Shown here piece by piece: positions 49,134 to 60,915 of a DNA stretch of 64,000 bases. A program made the translations under genes and the position numbers. A model generated the notes under the pieces. That model worked only from the letters and a program-made list of their open reading frames with translations. It made no database searches and was not told the DNA's origin. Origin of the DNA: Triops longicaudatus (taxonomy: Eukaryota; Arthropoda; Branchiopoda; Notostraca; Triopsidae); assembly GCA_022885665.1 (NCBI GenBank), contig JAGQDJ010000200.1, positions 79,281 to 143,280 on the forward strand. Reading direction: 5' to 3'. Numbering within the stretch: the stretch's first letter is position 1; the number at the start of each line of letters is the position of its first letter.

Positions 49134-51333
49134 ACTAACGAGACGTTAATAATTTCACAACAACCGTCCTCGTTTGGGGTCTTTGGGGAGGTTTTCACAG
49201 CAAAATTCTAACCTAGTTCTGGATAAATTACGCAGCTTCAATCAAAACAGAGAAAGCACTGTCCAAACCCGGGTATAATTTATGGAGGAGTTTCCTAAAG
49301 GATGAAAATACACGTAAAACTAATTAAATCACCAGGAAAAACAGCTGGGGTATTCCACGTGCTCAGAATAACCAAAGTATCGGGCACCGTGACGATTCAA
49401 AGTGCCGTTGATACCAATAGCAAATGTTAACGACACGCAGGTTGATAAAATTTTTCTCGTCAGTTTTTTATTAAGCTCGTAAAATATATGTATGAATGAT
49501 TCTCACCAACGCGCAATAGTACAGTTTCCTCAAATCGTAATCATAGACCTCAATCAGCCGCGTGATTCTCACCAACGCGCAATAGTACAGTTTTCTGAAA
49601 CCGTAGCCATAGATCTTATCTGCAGACAAAGACGAGATTAATTACGCGGAATTAAAGTGCGTTGTTTTCTAGGTTTGGTCTACTTAAAGGCATACCCTAA
49701 ATGAGTCTACGTTAATAGAAAATCACAATGAAGATAAATGACCGTATAAATACACCTGTTCACATTAGGGTAGTTTTCAGGTTACACACCCTTTTACCTA
49801 CGGTGACCTTCGCAGTTTGAACTAGTCTAAGACTGTCTATTTTTTCGACGTTCTCCAAGCGTAATGCGCAGAAACAACATTCGTGAATTTAATTCTTTGA
49901 ACCACATTTGCTGGAAAAATGGAAATAATGACTAAGTTAATTAATCAAACGATATTGCTTCGGATTATTATACTATCATGCTAAAAATACTACATGACGA
50001 AGCAAGAAGCTCTAATTAAGCCTTCCGTGACAGATTAAGTTTCATTACGTGTTGGAGAGGTACGCTTTCAAATTTTCTTGTTGACTTTTGCGAAACTAGT
50101 GATTTTAATGGTTATAGAATGTCTTGAAATAGCTAACGAAGGTCAAATAACCTCGAGAGACTTGTTCGAGATTTTATCGTTTAGCAAGATAGCAACTGGG
50201 CCTATAGATTTAAAATAAATCGTGATGAAACTTGATCATTTAAAGTATGAGAACTTTACCTGCCACTTTTGCAATCAAGCAGTATGCACGCTGTCTTTAC
50301 CATGTAGCTTAAACTTACGTTGAGTTATAAAAAGAGCAAATTACGCACGCACCGACACACGAAACAACTATTCCGCTGTCCAGGTTTGCATGTTTCCTTT
50401 GTCGTAATTTCAACGTGTGTAGAATATTGACGCTTTTCTTGGACGAATGGGATACGAAAACCAGTCAAATAAATTTAAAACGTCTATCAAGGTCGTGTTT
50501 ATGATAATAGAGGCTTTCGAAACTCACATTGACTGCCACTTTCGCCCTACGCACTTTCTAATCCAAATGTGTTTCTCCCTACGATGAAATCACACTGTCT
50601 TGGAATGCTAGTACACAACTACATCTCGTAGTTAAGGATAATGGGTGTTAGAAAGATCGTCATGGTGCCATTCATAGTCACGTGTACTGTTAAAGTAGTA
50701 CGATGCAGTCCCGTAGTCAATTGTAACACAGTATACAAACATGTGCTCATTCCAGCTCATTCGTTCGTTGAGTGACGTCAGTAGTACTCAGTAAATCAGG
50801 TTTCTATGAACGGATTAGTTCTCGTTCTTCGGTTTCAAGTATTTCACATTTCACAATGGCGAAGTTCTAACCAAGCACCTTCGGGTTTGAAGAAAATCGT
50901 GCAGTATTGCAACATTCACTTTGCAAAGGTAGCAGCACTTAACAATCGACCAATGTATCAGCCCGACGAGGTTTTCTCGTATTACAATAGTCTGTTGTGC
51001 ACAGCTGAGAATAATTAGAAGGACAAAGTCAAAACGAACTGCAACACAAGGCACTTTTCGTCTTTATTTTCTGGACACGGATTTGCTGCACAGATTGGAG
51101 ATTGATGTACGGATTGAAATCCGTTACATGAATTCAGTCAACGAATAAATCATCCTTAAGCTCAAATTAACCATAAATGCGAGGTAAATTTACCAAAAAT
51201 GACAACATTCAATCAGCCCATTACAAATACAGAACAGACGAATTATAAGACGTAACCTTATTGGAATTGCCAAAAGGGCGCGAAATCATAAAAACGGCAA
51301 AATGTGTAAGAAAATTCAGGCACAACAAATCAG
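49134..51333. other. Intergenic 2.2 kb between PGC-1 and MRE11
   Basis: AT-rich DNA upstream of PGC-1 and downstream of MRE11. It contains a 66-bp tandem duplication (49497-49628). A 70-codon ORF (50806-51018, +) has no known domain; a TGACGTCA palindrome (50773-50780) lies 26 bp before it. I see no RNA gene. Confidence 0.45.
49497..49628. repeat. 66-bp direct tandem duplication
   Basis: Two copies starting TGATTCTCACCAACGCGCAA at 49497 and 49563. The first 30 bases are identical and later bases differ at several sites (TTCCTCAAATCG versus TTTTCTGAAACCG). Confidence 0.8.
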
Positions 51334-51509
51334 CTAGAAATCGCTGTCCAAGGTACGCAATTTTCCTCGCACTTGACTCCTCGATGAACTAGCGGCAGTA
51401 CTTGGGGTACTACTAGTCGCCCAGGCTAAAATACCACCCCTGCTCGAGGCAGTCTTGCTAGGAGTTCCAGAGCTCTTTGTAGTTTTTGCCTAAAATAGGT
51501 AAAATAATT

Positions 51510-51550
<41 letters not shown>

Positions 51551-54500
51551 GCTGATGCGTTGGCAGACGCACCCCTGGCACCTCTACCACGCGTTGGTCG
51601 ACTTGGTGGTTCGTCCTCTATCATCTGAATATCATCGTCCTCGTCATCGACTTCAATAGCACCCCTAGCCCTACCACGACCTCTACGTTGTGTAGCCCTG
51701 GCTCTTGCTTGCCTTCCTCGGGAGCCTCTACCTCTTGCAGGCGTCGGAGGTGGCTCAGGAAATGCGCCATCATCGAAATTTCTCTACACAATTTTAAATT
51801 AGAATCACATGACATTTTTTTAACATTTTTATTTTACATCAAAATCGTCCATGTCGTTAAAGTCGTCTCCATTTCGAGTGGCATTTACTCTATTGGGGTC
51901 GTGTAGAAGTTCTCGGGCCTAATGAAAAAAAATGGGTTACGGAAGTTGCAAATTTAGTGAGGATGTTTTACTTCTGCCGCTTCGTCTTCCTGGCGTGCTG
52001 TCTGCTCGCTTCGTAACAGTGCCAAGCCTTCTTTAATGCCGTGGTCCGTGAGGTCTATCGAGAGGCTCATTAAGAACTCTTCCGTTCTCTTTTTCTGATG
52101 CCTTGAAATAAACAAACGAAAATTTAATTTACTTCTTCCTAGCAGTTTTATTGATAATGATTTACTAGAGTAAATCATGTTTTGATTTAAGATACTAACA
52201 ACTTACTAATAATTTTCTGATTTCAATAAAATCAATAGACATAGTCGTTTATTTACTTCCATATGGCCGTTATGCTGTCCTTATCCTCTTTTTCAATATA
52301 GGCACGTACAGCTTCTCCGAGCCCTCGTGCACCAAGCATGGTCAACGGTACACCCGTCTCTCCGAAATATTTGTCTACAAAATCTTCAATGTGACTTCCG
52401 ACAGCGTCCGTTAGCTAATAAGAATCGATTTAATATACGAATCCCATCCATTGATATGCTATATACTTCGTCTTCAGCCACGCTATACAAAGCTTCTTCA
52501 TCCAAGAGGGTCTTCTTCGCAGCGTCTTTGGTCGCAGACCGAATCTTAGCGAACCGTATACAATCATCCGGATTTGCAATCCTGTCTTCGAATTCGCGAA
52601 CGAGTTCCATGTGATTGAAGAGCTGAAAGTCATCTGAATACTCCAAACGCGCTCTAATGAGCGGTAACTTGGGCTGCCTGGGATGTCCTGTTACGAAAAG
52701 ATCGAAATACTGTGAATTATTTATTTTTCACTCTGTTAAAAATTAGATCATTTGCAAACCGTACAACTTAACCGGATAGAGATACTGAGTTATAGGTTAC
52801 TGTCGGCACCACTAGCTTTTTTAAATACTTCGATTACATGTATTTGGAATTTTTAAATTTTAAATAAGCTCAAACTACCTTTCAAGATTCCAATGTATTT
52901 AAAATCACTGAGTCTACCAATAGTCTACCAAATGAAATATGGGAATAATTTAGTATAAAACTGAAGTTGTTGTACTATTTAAGAAATTGATGTAAAAGCA
53001 ATACCTGATTCGAGTTCTCTGGCTTCCAGGATCATGTTGTTAATCTTTTCTCGGACGAAGTCTTTCACCTGAGAAAAAGATGGGAAAAAGCGTGATGACA
53101 AGGAATTAGAATCATAATGTTGAAAAGTTATAGAATCGTGAAAATACCAACTCAGAGGCTGAGTCTATCATTCGCTTGGGTATGACGCACTCATCCAACA
53201 CAACGTTGTCATGCACATAGGGACGGGATGTCTTCAAGGGCAATTTTTCAATGTAAAATGACTTGTCGGCTCGAATTCGCAGTAAACCCACATTTTTCGG
53301 AATGGCTTCTCCGGGTGTAAGTTGCGTCACTACACTACTTCCTAAGATTTCATTCAAGTGATTAGCTATTTTAAAAATATAGTGGAACCCGCTTAATTAC
53401 ATAGGCTCGGGTTCGAACAATCTCTATGAATTTACGTGGAGTTGCCTTTTAGAATGCTAAGAAACACGAAATGAAAGCAACTATCTTTGCGTATAAAATA
53501 TACTTGTATTATAACGTTACTGGTCAAAGTTTTCGCTATTTCTTGGAGAAAAAAGTCCATAATGGAACGCTGTGTAACACTCGTGAGGTTTAGTTTGTGC
53601 AGATCAGCTTTCAGGTCACATTTGACGTACGTTTTACTGAAGATTTTTATTTAATTGCTAGTTTATTTTCTGTTTTAATTTTCTTTTTTTTTGTGTGTAT
53701 TTTGCGCTACTTAAATTTGCCTTTAATTGAATTAACGTAATAGGTTATGAAACCTTTTTGTAATAGTTTTCCTGTAATATTTTTTAGATTTTTTTTTTTA
53801 TTTTTGTTACCTGGTTGAGTAATGCGATACTTGCGGTCACCCACGAATTCAGGATCGATCCGGCAGTCATGTTCGTGGCCCCAAAATATTAAGTCGAAAA
53901 TATCAGGAAAACTATTTTCGGGTACATAGCTAGTTAAACCGTGTCGCGCTCGATTCTGATGTAGAACCAGTAAGTTGAACCAATCGTCTGTGCCTTCAAT
54001 AGGGCATTTATACTCCACCTAAGCAATTAAGTTTGTTACATTAGATCACTGACACGAAAGCTTAATATTTACGTGTTTCTCTTGAATAAGTCGGTACAAG
54101 CGCTCATCTTTCAATGAACTTAAGCCGTAAATGGCTAACTTGGTTTCTCCTTTCCGCAAAAGCAGCGGCCACACTTCAATGTGGCTTAGATCAGTCCACT
54201 TCCCGAAATAGTTGACTAATCCAGCGGTACTAAGCAAATCCAAGCTTGAATACTGTCCCAAACCTGGAAAACTCAAAACATACCGTTATTTTACAGTATT
54301 CTGACTAGACTGCAAGTTTTACAACAGACAGCTTGCGTACAGCTCCGTAATGTGAACAAAGCTTACCACATGGATCGTCATGGTTTCCATGTATAGAAAA
54401 GATGGGCATTCCAATGTTGATGTTAGGATCTTCATAATTGACACCCGGATTTATGCTATGTCGAAAGTTGATGCTGGGATCGCTCAGAAATTCTACCGCA

Positions 54501-54834
54501 ATTTCCCTGTTGCCTAAACAATATTCGCGTAGGAGTTGCATGCATTTCTGCATACATTGTCGACTGGGTTTGTTTTCGTGGAAAAGGTCGCCTCCCAGTA
54601 AAATAAAGTCGGCTTCCAGATCGCGAGCATATTCCAGAATTTCCTCGAAAACGGTGAAGCTATCATTCCCTATTCCAACAAATAAATTTACCAATGGGTT
54701 CAACATGTGTCAGGGATTACAAATATACCTTTGACAGGATGTTTTTCTGCGTAACCTAAGTGAATGTCCGTAGCAATGACGATTTTAAACATATTCTCTT
54801 CATCGTCTAAGTGCTCGTTGTTGGTAGTATTCAT
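51334..54834 (-). CDS. MRE11: Double-strand break repair nuclease MRE11
   Basis: Nuclease subunit of the MRE11-RAD50-NBS1 complex. The first exons are 54834-54729, 54669-54367, 54263-54073, 54018-53811 and 53341-53148; further exons run to the stop at 51334. All phosphodiesterase motifs are present: IATDIHLG, LLGGDLFHENKPS, IHGNHDDP and FWGHEHDC. The capping domain includes GLLRIRADKSFYIEKLPL and KVKDFVREKINNM-like helix sequence. The C-terminal region has GLGEAVRAYIEKEDKDSI, a Gly-Arg-rich GAR segment (RRGRGRARG, TRGRGARG), acidic patches, and ends RGKLRTLDSDF. The GAR tract in human MRE11 is arginine-methylated; that is known of the family. An intron near the C-terminus carries a 34-bp poly-T run next to its acceptor. 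Confidence 0.96.
51514..51547. repeat. 34-bp homopolymer T run in an MRE11 intron
   Basis: An uninterrupted run of T on the plus strand lies between two coding blocks of MRE11, just inside the 5' end of the intron on the transcript strand. Length is likely polymorphic or misassembled. Confidence 0.85.
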
Positions 54835-55449
54835 TGTAGTGTTTTATCAGTTCCACCGAAACCACAACCACTTGCTCTTATTTGAAAAATCTCACATGGA
54901 CAACATAAAAACAAAGCAAAGGGGCGGTCCTTAAGTCATCCTAATAGTCCCATTGGCCTTTCGTCAGGTTTCGGTTTACGCTATCACACGGAACGGGGTT
55001 TATGCGCATAGACAAAATGTATTTGCTGAATCAACTGACAAGTAAATAAAATAAAAAAAAGACATGAATAAACGTGCCAAGTATTTTTCTCTAATTTTTT
55101 CGTCGAAACATTTTTACGAGATTAACCAAATTCGCCTACTTCATGTTCTAAATAGCACGAAGTTCATGTTACCTTGTGTTGGAAAGCAATGCTACGAAAA
55201 ATCAATACACCGGGGATTAATGCAATCAAATCTCTTTTTACCAAACTACCGTAGAAAACGATTGCCATTTGCTAGAAAAGTAGCGTTACATTTTTTGCGT
55301 TATCTTTACATCTAGGTTTGACAATGTGAATAAAAAGGCAAGTAAACATGTAAATAAGATAAACCCGAATAATTCAAACCAAAAAGATAGGCAATTCTGG
55401 GTTTAAGTTTTTTGTATTGAAGTGACGCGATGAAAATTTCAGGTTTATT
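54835..55449. other. Intergenic between MRE11 and RLP24
   Basis: 615 bp. No gene is seen; the ORF 55064-55315 (+) has no recognisable feature. It contains the MRE11 promoter. Confidence 0.45.
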
Positions 55450-56131
55450 TTATTCCACATCCATTTCACGATCCTGTTCATGAACTTCTTCCACAATTTG
55501 TTGCTCGCGTTTCTTGAGACCCGCTGCAGGAGAACGAATCAAAGCAATATCCCGTTGAACAATGGTAGTATCCCGACGAAGGTCCACTTCCTTGGCTTTC
55601 CTTAGTCTGCTGTTGATGAAAAGGGCCTGGCGTCTTTGTCGGATGCTTTCCACTTTTTTCATTGCCTCCACTATAATTATGAATCAAATTTGGGCCATTC
55701 ATCAATAATGTAGAAAAATCAAAAATATTAATTTATGAGTGTGACACATGCTCGGTTAATATTGAAATTATTTTTAAACAATGTTTTCTTTCAGTACACT
55801 AGCTTACCAGTCTTCTGCCACAAGTCACGGTCATATTTTACAGGAACATTTCTGCGCTTCTCAAATTCAAAGGCAGCGTCCACGGCCAATTCTTTGCCAT
55901 TGGCCTTCCTGAAAGCTTTGGTCCATCTGGTTTTTCTCGGGTTCTTCCTCTTCTTGAAGGCTCTTTGACATTTTGACCGACAAAATTTGAATATCTACAG
56001 GAAAAATGATGCTTTCATAAAACGAAAAATTTACAAAAATTAGACCTTACTTTGCAGTCATTTCTCACAAACTGGATCCCATGGCCCGGGTAGATATTTG
56101 AGGAGCAGAAATAACACTTCTCAATACGCAT
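55450..56131 (-). CDS. RSL24D1: Ribosome biogenesis protein RLP24 (RSL24D1)
   Basis: Pre-60S assembly factor related to ribosomal protein eL24, which it is exchanged for during maturation. Exons 56131-56051, 55994-55808 and 55670-55450 join in phase to 162 residues, against 163 in human. The zinc-binding N-terminus reads MRIEKCYFCSSNIYPGHG, then CKIFKFCRSKC, giving four cysteines. NPRKTRWTKAFRKANGKEL, VPVKYDRDLWQKT and RRQALFINSRLRKAKEVDL follow, with an acidic end EQDREMDVE. It lies between MRE11 and the Tudor gene on the same strand. Confidence 0.97.
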
Positions 56132-56474
56132 TTTGGGGCCTAATCTCTAACTTTTCACTGTTAAAGATTGCACCAAAACACACGTTGCTTTCACGCAACG
56201 TGGGGAAAGAGGGGATGATGTGCGCTGAAGATTTGAAACGCGATTCATTAACCTAGCGGCAAAGCAAGGCAAATTTGAGCAGTTTTTTTCGGTATCGAAG
56301 AACAGGAATACAGTCCAAAATAACAAACTGCAAAGTAGGTGCGTATAACCATTCCGTTCAGATACTGGAAGTTACGTGGAAGGAGAACGAGAGGACACGA
56401 CAGCCGTGGAATTCTACCGGAAATCAGGCTTTATGGAAATAAAAAGGGAAGTGGGCATTCTAGAAGACTCAAAA

Positions 56475-56678
56475 TCGTATTTTAGGCTTTTCTTATTACT
56501 TACTACTACTGTTATTGTTATGAACGGAGACTCGGAAAGTGTGCAACTTTGCTTTGGGCTATAAATTTTTCTCACATCGTATTTTAGGCTTTTCTTATTA
56601 CTTACTACTACTGTTATTGTTATGAACGGAGACTCGGAAAGTGTGCAACTTTGCTTTGGGCTATAAATTTTTCTCACA
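56475..56678. repeat. 102-bp near-perfect tandem duplication
   Basis: Two back-to-back copies (56475-56576 and 56577-56678) starting TCGTATTTTAGGCTTTTCTT; by eye I find no difference between them. Because 102 is a multiple of three, the reverse frame stays open across both and produces a spurious 91-codon ORF. Confidence 0.9.
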
Positions 56679-56844
56679 ACTGAGTTCACCTATTCTTGTA
56701 TTTGCACGTAAGAGCACCAACTTGCCTTCTTAGTAATAGAAAATTTGCAACGTTCGATTCCATATGAACCGTATTTTTACTTTTCTAGCTTTTCTTGGTT
56801 ATCACATTGTTCAAGTACAAAAACCACGTTCAAAGTTGAGGATA

Positions 56845-59800
56845 TTAGTCGAATCCAATCCTTCTAAGTTGTTCGATAACAGGAGGAATGTCAAGCAATA
56901 ACGCACCATCCATTTGACCTACAATGGTAGCCTGCACAGTACCATGTATAGGCAGTAACTCCTTTAGCGTCTTATCAACCCTTTCATCCTGTTTGTTCTC
57001 GTAACCTGCAATGTACACACAAAATTCTGTTATGATAAAAATCAATAAAAGTGCAACGAATTTACCTTTTAATGCACAAAGTGTTGCTAGCATCGGAACG
57101 CCCATGAAACGTTCTTGCATTGGACGGATGCACTTCGTCGGCACGTTTTCGATAACGCCCACATCCACAGATATCATTAGAGCTTCGTGAGGACGATCAT
57201 TACTGGCACACATACAGGCTGCTCGTATCCATGCGTTATCTACGCACCACGATTATTACAAAACGTCACAGTTTATATAATGGAATAACAAGAAATTTCA
57301 GTATACTTTGAGGTGAGTAAACCAAGACAAGTTCACCCTGAATCGGCATATACGGTTTCTCTGCCTCCTTATTAGGAAACGCCCCGTTAAGCTCGTCGTT
57401 CAAGTCGGCAAACTGGGACAAAATGTCGGCATCGTTAAGGGCCATCATAAGCCAAGTAGCCCCTCCCACTTCCAAGACCAGGAGTTCGAATGTTTCACCC
57501 TCTTTTGCCGGTACCGACATAACGCTGTCCTCGTACATAAATTGTCCTGCACAAAAACAGATGCACACATAAGATTTAAAAGATTACCTTAAAAATATCT
57601 GACTTGGTTCAAACGTTGCAGCGTCTCGACTTAATAAGCTTCCTTGTTCTGGAATGTATCGTAGTAATTCCTTGTTAAGATTCACTTTCGCCTCCATGTG
57701 TATCATCCGAACCAAAGGTACAGCTCCTGCCGTCTTCTGCAAAGGAAAGCACAGTATAGTTAGCACGTCGACAAATTTCGTTAAATTACTATGATTTCCG
57801 AGAAATCTCCTTTAAAAATAATAAAAAATAAATACGGGAAAATGTAACCACTGATGTCCTCGACAAGACTTAAACTTTTCGAAGTAGAAATTTGTATAAA
57901 AAATTTACCACTTTCATCTCATGCATCTGGTCTAGGAAGTTGTTCAGCAATTGCTTAGCTGGCGCAAAGTTTTCGAAGTAATCCGGGATACCGTGCAGTT
58001 TAACACGATGCAAGCAGATTGGGCGCTAAAATAAAAATAGAGGTTATTAGACTACTCGGTTAACCAAATGGTAACTATCCGTCCGATTCTTACTTTCGAG
58101 GCTTTTTCGGGTAATTCCCGTAATTCGTCAAATTTAAATTTCTTCTCGCGACCATAGTCAACACATACAACAAAGGCAATCCTACTATCCAAATCTACGC
58201 TTCGGACTTGTACACGGCACCATTGGTGTTCTACAAAACAAGCTCCAAGTACTTCGTCTATATGTGGAATACGGGCCAAGGACGGGCTAAACTGGCAAGG
58301 GATCATGTCATTAAGCAAAAATTCCAGAGTTTGCTTCGTTTGAGGTCCTAGAAGCTGAACTGACAAAACGGGCGGTCTTTTGGCACCGACAAGGATTACA
58401 GTATAATCCTCAAGGGCCAACTCAACAGTTGGTAACGAATAATACCACACCGGCGTACACCTAAAAAAAAAAAAAAAAAAAAAAATCGAAATTATTTACA
58501 CGGTTCAATTCATTTAACGTTTCTCTAAACTTTTTCCTTGAAATACAATGTACGTCTATTATTTTCTATTTCGTCAATTACTGCTGTTAAATAGGACGTG
58601 TTAACTCGTATCAAGCTACCTTTTCAGAAGAGTTGGCGCAGCAATTCTCGCAGGACCCGTATTATGAATTTTCTTTAAGGTTAGAAAAGAACTATATAAA
58701 AAGTAATAATTAAAGAGATTTAGTTCTATTTTACTTCTGTCGCGTAATGTTCGAGATCGAGTTCCAAGCCTGGGAAAATGGCAGGTAGTTTTTCATTGAT
58801 CACGCTCTCTTTTTTCCTTAATCGCACTTGTGGGACGCCACGTACATCCTTGTAAAAAAGAAAATAAAAAGTTGTTCAGAAGAGTTGGTGCGTGATGCGG
58901 CGTACTTTTCCGGTATCTTCGATTGTCCAGACCGCTTCTTCACCTGTTAGTATGTTTTGCAGTTTGTCACTGTCTGCAGGTGTCCAGGATTCTATATCAC
59001 AGTGTAAACCAACCAGTCCAACACAAATGGCTTGACGCGGCTGGGAATACAGATTGGCTGGCAAGATCTTTATATTCGAGATGTCAAGTTTGGCTCGGTT
59101 ACCAAAGTCAACAAACAAGACCCATACGTGGGGCAAAATGATTCCTTCCACTACAGCACGATGCCTTTAAATTAACATTTGCGCAAAAGTTAGTTTCGTC
59201 AGATTAACAGTCAACAGGGAAATTTAAGAATGAACGGGCCTGAGTATATGGATATCTAAATCTACTTTCTTATGGACTTACCAAAATCCTTCACAAAGAG
59301 CTAGGCAGTAATCTCCTTCGTCAATGATATGGCAAGGCTCGCGCTTAGCTTTGCTAATCAATGTAAGAATTTCTGAAATCGCTTCCCTGTTAGTATCAAG
59401 CTGGAGCCAAACTTCTTGTGGGTCTCTACAAAACGTGACTAAGGCCTAAAGAGATTTAAATTTTAAGTAAATTTGTGTCTCCTGCACACAATATTAAATC
59501 TAATTACTGAAGTAACTGTCGAAGGTAAAAACGATACAGGAATTTCTCGACGATTCGCCTGCACTGCGGTTTCGGTCTCGATTTCTTCAGTACTTCCATT
59601 TCTGGTACTTCGGTTATGGATGTCAGCAAATTTCACGTGGAAGAAATGCGGTGGCTTTTGGTGAAAGAGTTTTATAGCCTCGTAACACTCTCTAGAAAGG
59701 GGCTTTAATATACGCATCTAACTGGAAATGGTGTTAGTACTTAATATGATTGAATTCTAGGATTGCAAAACACTTGCTAGTCCGCATGGAAAACTTACGC

Positions 59801-60192
59801 ACAACTTCCCGGACAACACCAGCCTTGCTAAAGATGTTGAGAAGACCACTCTAGTTTATGATAAATGCCGATTACTATTAAACGTAATAAAGAGAAAAAT
59901 TAGAAAATTACCCTTTGTAGTTGTGCCGGAACATTGCCAATATAAAGTTTGTAATTAACTAATTCGTTCCTACAAAACAGACGTTATTATTACCACACAT
60001 TAGTCGAAATTAGAGTATTCAAAAAATTTCCTACTTCAGCATTGCCATTTGCTGCTTACGCAAATTTGCACCAGGTGAGTACTCTTCATAAGTGTTCAGC
60101 TTCCAATCGGTGAAATCTTCCTCCATTGGATTCCAATTCTTAAATTCTTCTTCTAGTTCGTCGCTTACGCAGGTTCCAGAAAGTGACTCCAT
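56845..60192 (-). CDS. vret: RRM plus multiple Tudor domain protein (vreteno-like)
   Basis: Probable germline nuage factor of the piRNA pathway; Tudor domains bind dimethyl-arginine on PIWI proteins. The start is MESLSGTCVSDELEEE at 60192. Exons 60192-60035 and 59969-59912 lead into an RRM with RNP2 LYIGNV, LLNIFSKAGVVREVV and RNP1 KCFAILEF. The RRM connects out of frame to MRILKPLSRECYEAIKLFH (see findings). Tudor 1 shows CEGFWHRAVVEGIILPHV and the aromatic-cage VLFVDFGN. Tudor 2 shows WCRVQVRSVDLDSR and VVCVDYGR. A third, degenerate one shows GELVLVYSPQDNAWIRAACM. It ends PPVIEQLRRIGFD. About 13 exons, partly bounded. RRM followed by Tudor domains is the architecture of fly Vreteno and also of TDRD10. 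Confidence 0.8.
58463..58485. repeat. 23-bp homopolymer A run
   Basis: On the transcript strand this is a T tract ending directly in an AG acceptor, so it probably serves as the polypyrimidine tract before a Tudor-gene exon. Confidence 0.7.
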
Positions 60193-60915
60193 AGCCCTTG
60201 AACTTGACTGAAAAGTTGGCAGGATGTGCGTTTATGATTATTAGCTGTACAACTCTCCGTTTTCAGAAAGGGTGGATTGTCGATTTTGGTTTGCTGAAAC
60301 TTACATGGAAGATGGCTCCTTCCAAATATCAACAACCTCACGTGGCTTATGGGCGTGGCTATCGTGTACACTACCCGTTAACCATGTTTAAAGCCCGCCT
60401 GTGTTCACATTGTGCTATTAGCTGGGCGAGTCCCCTACGGATATGCGCTACGTTGTGTAGTGTTTGTGTGTGTTTCTAAGGATGGGGGTTGGGCTGAATG
60501 GAGATGGCACGAAGGTAAGAATGAGTGAAATAAGGAAATTTTACATGCTATAAGTTTCTTAGTGGCAAAGGAGACTAGGTACACCGTAGCCTTAAGAGCA
60601 GAATACTCTGTAATCTAAGGTGGAATTTTTCAGTGTAGATTTTTCTCCTCTTGTACAGGTCGACAATAGATTTCATTTTTCAATCCTTAACTCTGTTTTT
60701 GTCCCTGCAAAGCCTGTCGGCAGTCCCAACCACAGAGCAAGGAAATTTTTTAATTTACTTCTTTTTTCTCACTAGAGAACTCGTCTGGTCAACTGCACAC
60801 GTCATTGCTCTCAACGCGTAATGTTTGCAACTGACATCTGCTACTAAGCTCTTTTTTTAAGTATTTGACTATGTATTTTAACAAGAGACAAAAAACATAA
60901 ACACGTTCTCGGATT
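60193..60915. other. Intergenic between the Tudor gene and IDH3B
   Basis: 723 bp between the Tudor gene start and the IDH3B stop. The ORFs seen here (60198-60479, +) lack recognisable domains. It contains the promoter of the Tudor gene and the IDH3B 3' UTR. Confidence 0.5.

Noticed and set aside
56414..56689. 91-codon minus-strand ORF with two identical 34-residue repeats
   Set aside because: It is a by-product of the 102-bp tandem DNA duplication and sits in a non-coding gap.
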